This document shows positions 56,851 through 64,000 of a DNA stretch of 64,000 nt, in pieces. The position numbers and the translations under genes are program-made. Within the stretch, counting starts at the first letter, position 1, and every line of letters begins with the position of its first letter. Under the pieces are notes generated by a model. It saw only the letters and a program-made list of their open reading frames with translations. It did not search any database and had not been told where the DNA came from. This DNA comes from Termitomyces sp. T153 (lineage: Eukaryota; Basidiomycota; Agaricomycetes; Agaricales; Lyophyllaceae): NCBI GenBank assembly GCA_018296165.2, contig JACKQL020000115.1, positions 62,001 to 126,000 of the forward strand, in the 5' to 3' direction.

Positions 56851-57415
56851 GACTTACAATTCCTCTGATTTTATTTGAGCCTTGTTGGAAAGTTTGACCC
56901 AGTTAGACTTCTAACTCAATTAATAGAAACTATATTTCTTCTTGTTATGTTCGTAGAAGTGAACTTAAGCCCCGGATTTTTGTGAATACAAAGATTCACG
57001 ACTAAATCCATCTTAGTCCGGCAGTCAGTCAAAACTTTACATCTTGCATCATTAAAGACTAGACTGCAAGTATGGATGGACACCGTAATTGGTAAGATCG
57101 AAATACATAATAGAAGACCTAATCAGACAAAACCAATAAAAAGTCTGTGCAAGTGGGGTAGCATCAAAACCCCGGTGGGGAAAGCTTCCCACCACTGCAT
57201 TTCGGGATACGCAATGTTGCAATGTTGTCATGATCATGGATAAGGTAATGGAAATAGTAGAAAGAATAATCAGAAGCCAGCCTGAGGTACATCATATACT
57301 GGGAAGGAAATACATAAGAGTGATATAACATCAACCTTGCAGCTCGTTGGCGGCTAGTTCACTATGACAAAGTCAGGAAAGGTGAATGGAAGATGAACTT
57401 GAAGGTAAGTTGTGC
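56851..57415. other. Unique intergenic sequence at the composition boundary
   Basis: CpG becomes common from here on. Only short frames are seen; no transposon motif. Confidence 0.5.
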
Positions 57416-57964
57416 TCACTGGGGAAAGCTGAAGAGTGCCGACTGCACTATGGGTCGTGGCTGTACAGCATTATAGGCATCGGACAAATGTTTGTCTCCA
57501 AACTGGTTGATCTCGTGTTGGATTTGTTGGCGCGAATAGTCGGTGTGAACATAACCCGCCCTCCTAAGCCGTTCAATTATATCCAAGACCCAAGTCTGAC
57601 AGTTGATATTCGGTGTAATGCCAACTAAGTTGTCGAGAGAACGGATCTCGGAATCCAAAGGCGACTGATACTGTATCGGGACGATGCCAATGAGTATCAA
57701 GCCAATCAAGTACATAGAAGAGAGGACTCCAGAGGTCGGCGCGTGCTCTGGAATGAACTTTCCGTCTATGCTGCCCATGCTCCTAATATGATATTTATGG
57801 CCTCTCGGGACATATCTGCCCTCTCGCTTAGAATCTTTACCCGATACCCAGTCGAGGTTGTAATGATAATACAGGCCCCAATGATGAAGATCTGTCTCCG
57901 GGCCTATGAATACGATGACGTAGACACCACCATCAACGAGCCTGCTCGGAACACTCTTGTCCAT
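57416..57964 (-). CDS. Conserved fungal hypothetical protein, left-arm copy
   Basis: 182 codons, complete from ATG 57964 to a stop at 57416. The N-terminal YVIVFIGPETDLHHWGLYYHY, a central YHIRSMGSIDGKF and a C-terminal CQTWVLDIIERLRRAGYV are arranged as in a widespread fungal family of unknown function (DUF6914-like by recollection, not verified). A hydrophobic stretch (SSMYLIGLILIGIVPI, residues about 82-97) is probably a core strand rather than a membrane segment. An identical copy on the right arm runs off the window. No stops or decay, unlike the transposons. Confidence 0.7.
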   Translation of the reverse strand: MDKSVPSRLVDGGVYVIVFIGPETDLHHWGLYYHYNLDWVSGKDSKREGRYVPRGHKYHIRSMGSIDGKFIPEHAPTSGVLSSMYLIGLILIGIVPIQYQSPLDSEIRSLDNLVGITPNINCQTWVLDIIERLRRAGYVHTDYSRQQIQHEINQFGDKHLSDAYNAVQPRPIVQSALFSFPQ

Positions 57965-58734
57965 GATCTTAACAAGTTCGGTGTCAAAAGTTGGTAGCAG
58001 ATGCAGAAGGCAAAAGACTAACGTACAACAGGTAAGAGCTTGAGTATAGGTAGGTAGGATGGAGGGGTGGGTGGATAGATCGATGAGTGGATGGATGGTT
58101 GTGAGTGGGTTGATGCTGATATTTTAAGGAGATTGACACTGGCGGATTTAAATGATGTAGCCGAAGAATCGGAGGCTCGGTTGACATGTAGATGGTATCG
58201 CAGATATCAGAGAAAACATTTGACAAAATAGAGCACAAGGACGGCGTTGGCAAAAGGCTTGAGAACAAAACTTCAATTCTTCGGTGATACAAAAACAAGC
58301 AGAATCATCTGGGAAGCCCAAGGGGTTGGACGACACGAGTTGGCGTGATTGTACCTGTAGAAGTTATCATGCATCATATTCTAACATCCACAAAATATTG
58401 CAGGCGGTGAGGGTTTTGTGGGAAAAAACATCCTTTGTTTCTATTGAATCGGAACAAGGTGATTGTACAATTAGTCATAGAAATTTCAGCGACTGACTCT
58501 GAAAAAAATCAAACAAAATGGAAAAAAGTTGGAGGAATACTTAATATCAGTTGGGCATCAGACATGAACAACGACGAAGGCAGTTGGTAACATTCGACAC
58601 AAGGGAATCGTCGGGAAGCCGCTGTCGCATAGGGACAGCTCTTGGAACAAAACGTTAATTCTTCAAAGGATATAAATTCTGTTTTAGAAAGTTCAAACCG
58701 GATAGCTCAAATGGAGTCTTTTGGTCGTTCGAAT

Positions 58735-59225
58735 CAGAACAAGATGATTGTAGTACATTATCTCCATTTCAACCTCCCGATAAATCACAGACAGTTCAAC
58801 GACCAAGGGCGACAGAATGGTCAGCCGACGGCGCCGACCCTACGACACATTATCTCCATTTGAGCCTCACAGAACTCACAGACAGCTCAGGAAAAGAAAT
58901 GTGGTTTATTACCTCCATTCAGCCTTGCGGACAGAATGGTCAGCCGACCCTGGGACAAATTACCTCCATTTCAGCCTCACGACAAAAATCACAGACAACT
59001 AAAATGAAATCTTTCGTTCTTTTAGATCAGAACCAGATGGTCGTAGTACAATTACCTCCATTTCAACCTCACGACATAAATTACAGACAGTTCAACGACC
59101 AAAAGATGTGGTTAATTACCTCCATTTTTATCCTTGCGACGGAATGGTCAGCCGACTCTGGGACACATTATCTCCATTTCATCCTTGCAACCAGAATGGT
59201 CAGCCGATGCTCAGACGTGATTGCA
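58735..59225 (+). repeat. Imperfect tandem repeats in the arm
   Basis: Recurring modules: TTACCTCCATTTCA/ATTATCTCCATTT, then CACAGACA(G/A)(T/C)T, then CAGAATGGTCAGCCGA, repeated about five times with spacing of roughly 90-120 bp. Mirrored at about 62218-62708. Confidence 0.75.
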
Positions 59226-59504
59226 TCTCTGCAGTTATCCATGGCAGCGTTTCCAGTAGTGATGTCTACAAGCTGAAGGTTCTTTGGGTGCCTAATATCC
59301 TCCTTGTTCTTGAAGACGATTGTGCAGCCGGCCCTCGGACGTGATCGCACCTGTAGAATTGATCTGTGTCCAAAGGATCGATCTGTGGGCAACTAACATC
59401 ATTTGTTCTTCTTGATTTAGTCAAAATAAATGCTATGCGATGAACATCTTTTTGGTTTAGCTAGGTGATTGTGCATTATATGCCTCAATTACGGCCTTGC
59501 AACA

Positions 59505-59782
59505 GAAATCCATAGACAACTGAACGACCGATTCCCGGGAAATGAAATCCTGGCGAGGACAATACTTTCTTCAAAGAGACCTCTCGTCAAATTCGTCTCG
59601 GTGAAGAGGTATGTACTGAGAATGGACTTGAGAGTCAACCAAATTCAGATCCATAGACAACCAATTCCCGGGAAATGAAATCCTGGCGAGGACAATACAA
59701 CACTTTCTTCAAAAGAGACCTCTTGTCAAATTGAATTCGGTGAAATATGTACCGAGAATGGACTTGAGAGTCAACTAAATTA
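59505..59782 (+). repeat. Two-copy tandem repeat of about 140 bp in the arm
   Basis: Both units contain TTCCCGGGAAATGAAATCC, GGCGAGGACAATAC, AGACCTCT(C/T)GTCAAATT and GGACTTGAGAGTCAAC, with small indels. Mirrored at about 61661-61938. Confidence 0.85.
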
Positions 59783-59898
59783 GGTGTTTGGCAGGACGAA
59801 TAAATGTTGGAAAACCGGCTTTCTGATAAGTGCGGAAGACGGCCCGTGTCCCACGCATAATGACTATATCAGACTATATCATATAAGCAATTTGAACC

Positions 59899-60131
59899 GT
59901 GGCAAACAACAACAGTGTAACCTTTCTTAACCGTGCAAACTTTTCAAGCGAATTCGATTGCTTTGGGCCATGTTGGTGTGTTCTTCTTCTTGTTGAGACC
60001 TTCGACGTTCCTGATTCTAGCCTGCCAAGAATCATTCAAAGTGCTCTCCGCTTCTTAGGAAAGTACGCTGGTTCGTCATGAAGGAGATCGTCTTACGGAT
60101 CAGCTCTTGGTATGTGAGATACTGCGGCTTC
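59899..60131 (+). pseudogene. Truncated 5' end of the APH-family kinase gene (left arm)
   Basis: Includes a 60-codon upstream frame (59899-60081; the right-arm version at 61367-61549 differs by one residue) and the kinase ATG at 60079 with 17-18 codons (MKEIVLRISSWYVRYCGF). The sequence then diverges from the gene exactly at the inverted-repeat edge. It lacks the whole catalytic domain. Confidence 0.8.
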
Positions 60132-60527
60132 AGCTCAAAATCTTAATTCGTTCAGCAAGCTTCCTTAATTTTACAGTAAGATCACAGTTGATCAATACAG
60201 CCTTTTTTGCGACACTTTAATCACACCTTTGTTACTAGAAAATCTATTCGCGTAGTCGTAACCTTCTTTCGCGCATCCTCCCACCTCTCCCTTTTTGTTT
60301 TTTTTTGGAGTCTTGAATTTCATTTGTAAGTTACATTTCATCTATTTAGTTAGTGTCCATAGTGTACAGCCCTTCGCTTCGTCGCTACTTCTCGCTATAT
60401 TTTTCCATCTCTCTCAAAACTTCAGCCAGTTCCGGCATCATGCGATAAGCTGCAGAGGCACGTAACCATTCAAGAAATATAACAACCTAAATAAAGAGTT
60501 GTACCATGCTCTAACGAGAAAAAGGCA
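60132..60527. other. Spacer of the inverted repeat, left part
   Basis: Single-copy sequence beyond the kinase stop codon, with a T-rich run near 60290-60310. No gene recognised. Confidence 0.5.
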
Positions 60528-61370
60528 TTAGAGAAAAAGCGGATAGGATTCGCAAGTAGAAGCATATAGGGCATGATCACATATCAACTCCTCGTAATAC
60601 TTGAAAGCAGGGTCATTATAGATCGCAAAGCTCCAGTCCCTAGGGGACGTATACGCGCGCACGGTCATAGTAGTATAATCCCAATACTCTGGAAGCCATC
60701 CTGCACACTCCCAGTCAATGATGCCGGAGAGATGCCCATCCTTCACAATGATATTGTGGAGCATAAGATCACCGTGTGCAAAGACGATGGAGTGCGACAT
60801 ATCTGCCAAATGCTCGATTTTTCTTGTTTGGTCATCAAATTTCACTCGTTTTTCCTCCGACTGTTCACGAATGGCACGGTTTCTAGGGCGCACGAGATAT
60901 CGAAAGAGCTCGGACTTGTCAAGGCATGCGGGAATGACACCACTGTCAGCGCGAAAGCTCCTGATCCAAGTACCAGTGATAGAAGATATCTCTGGGCTGC
61001 GAGGATTTTCACATTCTCGTAGCCGAAGGAAGCATTGGTGCAGTTCTCCCATGATGCTCGATCGTTCAACATCGGAGAGGTCTCGCCAGACCTGCGATAG
61101 GAGGTCGCCTGGTACGCGCGTCATCCAAATTATACCACCTCCTGCATCTTCATCGTCAGAGTAGAAAAGAACTCTCGGAACTGGAAGTCCCAGAGAGCGA
61201 GCCAGCTTCATTGAAAGCGCTTCGTCTTCGCGAACGCGCTCTCCCCATTTCAGGACCGTATTGAATGGCATTCCATACACAGTTTGTGTCTCCTGGAAGG
61301 GTAGCGCGATTTTGAAGAAGCCGCAGTATCTCACATACCAAGAGCTGATCCGTAAGACGATCTCCTTCAT
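60528..61370 (-). CDS. Aminoglycoside-phosphotransferase-fold (APH family) small-molecule kinase
   Basis: 280 codons from ATG 61370. The N-lobe has FNTVLKWGERVREDEALSM (the Lys of LKWG is the likely ATP-binding Lys) and LGLPVPRVLFYSD. The hinge-like IWMTRVPGDLLSQVW follows. The catalytic loop is FAHGDLMLHNIIV (H-G-D-x4-N) and the metal-binding motif is GIIDWECAGWLPEYWDY (Asp). The length is typical of this large fungal family, whose substrates are mostly unknown and which does not imply antibiotic resistance. The promoter and first 17-18 codons lie in the right arm of the inverted repeat; the rest is in the spacer. A 60-codon frame just upstream (61549-61367) overlaps the ATG and may be leader or an unrecognised first exon. 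Confidence 0.85.
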   Translation of the reverse strand: MKEIVLRISSWYVRYCGFFKIALPFQETQTVYGMPFNTVLKWGERVREDEALSMKLARSLGLPVPRVLFYSDDEDAGGGIIWMTRVPGDLLSQVWRDLSDVERSSIMGELHQCFLRLRECENPRSPEISSITGTWIRSFRADSGVIPACLDKSELFRYLVRPRNRAIREQSEEKRVKFDDQTRKIEHLADMSHSIVFAHGDLMLHNIIVKDGHLSGIIDWECAGWLPEYWDYTTMTVRAYTSPRDWSFAIYNDPAFKYYEELICDHALYASTCESYPLFL

Positions 61371-64000
61371 GACGAACCAGCGTACTTTCCTAAGAAGCGG
61401 AGAGCACTTTGAATGATTCTTGGCAGGCTAGAATCAGGAACGTCGAAGGTCTCAACAAGAAGAAGAACACACCAACATGGCCCAAAGCAATCGAAATCGC
61501 TTGAAAAGTTTGCACGGTTAAGAAAGGTTACACTGTTGTTGTTTGCCACGGTTCAAATTGCTTATATGATATAGTCTGATATAGTCATTATGCGTGGGAC
61601 ACGGGCTCCGCACTTATCAGAAAGCCGGTTTTCCAACATTTATTCGTCCTGCCAAACACCTAATTTAGTTGACTCTCAAGTCCATTCTCGGTACATATTT
61701 CACCGAATTCAATTTGACAAGAGGTCTCTTTTGAAGAAAGTGTTGTATTGTCCTCGCCAGGATTTCATTTCCCGGGAATTGGTTGTCTATGGATCTGAAT
61801 TTGGTTGACTCTCAAGTCCATTCTCAGTACATACCTCTTCACCGAGACGAATTTGACGAGAGGTCTCTTTGAAGAAAGTATTGTCCTCGCCAGGATTTCA
61901 TTTCCCGGGAATCGGTCGTTCAGTTGTCTATGGATTTCTGTTGCAAGGCCGTAATTGAGGCATATAATGCACAATCACCTAGCTAAACCAAAAAGATGTT
62001 CATCGCATAGCATTTATTTTGACTAAATCAAGAAGAACAAATGATGTTAGTTGCCCACAGATCGATCCTTTGGACACAGATCAATTCTACAGGTGCGATC
62101 ACGTCCGAGGGCCGGCTGCACAATCGTCTTCAAGAACAAGGAGGATATTAGGCACCCAAAGAACCTTCAGCTTGTAGACATCACTACTGGAAACGCTGCC
62201 ATGGATAACTGCAGAGATGCAATCACGTCTGAGCATCGGCTGACCATTCTGGTTGCAAGGATGAAATGGAGATAATGTGTCCCAGAGTCGGCTGACCATT
62301 CCGTCGCAAGGATAAAAATGGAGGTAATTAACCACATCTTTTGGTCGTTGAACTGTCTGTAATTTATGTCGTGAGGTTGAAATGGAGGTAATTGTACTAC
62401 GACCATCTGGTTCTGATCTAAAAGAACGAAAGATTTCATTTTAGTTGTCTGTGATTTTTGTCGTGAGGCTGAAATGGAGGTAATTTGTCCCAGGGTCGGC
62501 TGACCATTCTGTCCGCAAGGCTGAATGGAGGTAATAAACCACATTTCTTTTCCTGAGCTGTCTGTGAGTTCTGTGAGGCTCAAATGGAGATAATGTGTCG
62601 TAGGGTCGGCGCCGTCGGCTGACCATTCTGTCGCCCTTGGTCGTTGAACTGTCTGTGATTTATCGGGAGGTTGAAATGGAGATAATGTACTACAATCATC
62701 TTGTTCTGATTCGAACGACCAAAAGACTCCATTTGAGCTATCCGGTTTGAACTTTCTAAAACAGAATTTATATCCTTTGAAGAATTAACGTTTTGTTCCA
62801 AGAGCTGTCCCTATGCGACAGCGGCTTCCCGACGATTCCCTTGTGTCGAATGTTACCAACTGCCTTCGTCGTTGTTCATGTCTGATGCCCAACTGATATT
62901 AAGTATTCCTCCAACTTTTTTCCATTTTGTTTGATTTTTTTCAGAGTCAGTCGCTGAAATTTCTATGACTAATTGTACAATCACCTTGTTCCGATTCAAT
63001 AGAAACAAAGGATGTTTTTTCCCACAAAACCCTCACCGCCTGCAATATTTTGTGGATGTTAGAATATGATGCATGATAACTTCTACAGGTACAATCACGC
63101 CAACTCGTGTCGTCCAACCCCTTGGGCTTCCCAGATGATTCTGCTTGTTTTTGTATCACCGAAGAATTGAAGTTTTGTTCTCAAGCCTTTTGCCAACGCC
63201 GTCCTTGTGCTCTATTTTGTCAAATGTTTTCTCTGATATCTGCGATACCATCTACATGTCAACCGAGCCTCCGATTCTTCGGCTACATCATTTAAATCCG
63301 CCAGTGTCAATCTCCTTAAAATATCAGCATCAACCCACTCACAACCATCCATCCACTCATCGATCTATCCACCCACCCCTCCATCCTACCTACCTATACT
63401 CAAGCTCTTACCTGTTGTACGTTAGTCTTTTGCCTTCTGCATCTGCTACCAACTTTTGACACCGAACTTGTTAAGATCATGGACAAGAGTGTTCCGAGCA
63501 GGCTCGTTGATGGTGGTGTCTACGTCATCGTATTCATAGGCCCGGAGACAGATCTTCATCATTGGGGCCTGTATTATCATTACAACCTCGACTGGGTATC
63601 GGGTAAAGATTCTAAGCGAGAGGGCAGATATGTCCCGAGAGGCCATAAATATCATATTAGGAGCATGGGCAGCATAGACGGAAAGTTCATTCCAGAGCAC
63701 GCGCCGACCTCTGGAGTCCTCTCTTCTATGTACTTGATTGGCTTGATACTCATTGGCATCGTCCCGATACAGTATCAGTCGCCTTTGGATTCCGAGATCC
63801 GTTCTCTCGACAACTTAGTTGGCATTACACCGAATATCAACTGTCAGACTTGGGTCTTGGATATAATTGAACGGCTTAGGAGGGCGGGTTATGTTCACAC
63901 CGACTATTCGCGCCAACAAATCCAACACGAGATCAACCAGTTTGGAGACAAACATTTGTCCGATGCCTATAATGCTGTACAGCCACGACCCATAGTGCAG
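61317..64000 (-). repeat. Right arm of the large inverted repeat (runs off the window)
   Basis: Reverse complement of 57443-60131, about 2.68 kb inside the window, differing by a 5-bp indel and very few substitutions. The spacer between arms is about 1.19 kb. Confidence 0.95.
63479..64000 (+). CDS. Conserved fungal hypothetical protein, right-arm copy, incomplete
   Basis: ATG 63479 and 174 codons, identical in sequence to the left-arm copy at 57964-57443. The stop lies beyond the window. It is transcribed outward from the inverted repeat, divergent from its twin. Same family comments apply. Confidence 0.7.
   Translation, partial: MDKSVPSRLVDGGVYVIVFIGPETDLHHWGLYYHYNLDWVSGKDSKREGRYVPRGHKYHIRSMGSIDGKFIPEHAPTSGVLSSMYLIGLILIGIVPIQYQSPLDSEIRSLDNLVGITPNINCQTWVLDIIERLRRAGYVHTDYSRQQIQHEINQFGDKHLSDAYNAVQPRPIVQ

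Larger units (their letters stand above)
57965..59898. other. Non-coding part of the left arm
   Basis: Upstream region shared by the hypothetical gene and the kinase fragment, mirrored at 61550-63478. It holds a GGAT/GGTG-rich stretch near 58040-58110 and two sets of internal repeats listed separately. Small frames here have no recognised domain and coincide with repeats. Confidence 0.5.
57443..60131 (+). repeat. Left arm of a large inverted repeat
   Basis: Each position n matches the reverse complement of 121443-n from 57443 to about 59840, and of 121448-n after that. A 5-bp indel (left GCGGAAGACGGCCC, right GCGGAGCCC) and at least one substitution (Glu/Asp codon near 59955) are the differences I found. 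The inner end falls at 60131, in what would be codon 18 of the APH-type kinase. The outer end is not reached because the right arm leaves the window. Confidence 0.95.

Noticed and set aside
58860..59276. 138-codon frame in the inverted-repeat arm
   Set aside because: It is translated from short tandem repeats with no recognisable domain, and exists in both arms only because they are duplicates.
60528..61370. Antibiotic-resistance gene
   Set aside because: The APH fold is common in fungal kinases of unknown substrate; nothing in the sequence or context points to aminoglycosides.

Overview
The window looks like a transposon-rich chromosomal segment of a basidiomycete fungus, probably an agaricomycete. 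The evidence is chromodomain Ty3/gypsy elements, a Tad1-like LINE with two zinc knuckles in ORF1, short (about 50 nt) GT-AG introns, and a fungal-type APH-fold kinase gene. Positions 1-56,850 are almost wholly decayed transposable elements. Most stops and lost catalytic residues look like G:C to A:T changes, as expected of RIP-like mutation or methyl-CpG decay. From about 56,850 the base composition changes to ordinary genic sequence.

Layout. 1-1,823 is a gypsy gag remnant (element G). 1,824-4,589 is a deleted copia element on the minus strand. A LINE (4,590-9,519, resuming at 40,797) is split by a nest of related minus-strand gypsy elements that share TGTCAGG...TGACA LTRs. Element A (9,520-40,796; target duplication GGCAT) carries gag, protease, RT, RNase H, integrase and chromodomain. 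B (18,675-37,924) sits in the gag of A. C (20,179-27,095; GTGGC) and D (27,471-33,319; GCAGG) sit in B. Solo LTRs of a second gypsy family lie in A (15,343-16,473) and in B (34,008-35,157). Two members of that second family, F1 (plus) and F2 (minus), are fused tail to tail at 40,976-54,911, and a solo TGTCAGG LTR lies inside F2. A second, inverted copy of the G gag closes the nest at 54,912-56,057. Then come a tRNA-like element and an (ATCA)26 repeat. A large inverted repeat follows (57,443-60,131 and 61,317 to the window end), with an APH-family kinase gene in its spacer and a conserved fungal hypothetical gene in each arm.

Two features of the TGTCAGG family stand out. First, a 12-13 nt primer-binding segment beside the 5' LTR is complementary to LTR sequence about 32 nt downstream of a TATA box. 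This is the arrangement of Tf1-type self-priming, and in element B the LTR and the primer site have changed together. Second, between integrase and the 3' LTR, on the strand opposite to gag-pol, lies a gene with two introns at the same position and phase in several copies. It encodes an acidic N terminus, a C-X2-C-X6-C-X15-C-X2-C-X6-C cluster (Zn2Cys6-like) and a coiled coil. The unrelated F family carries a similar spliced, acidic/coiled-coil antisense gene in the same place. I know of no published description of either accessory gene, but I could not search.
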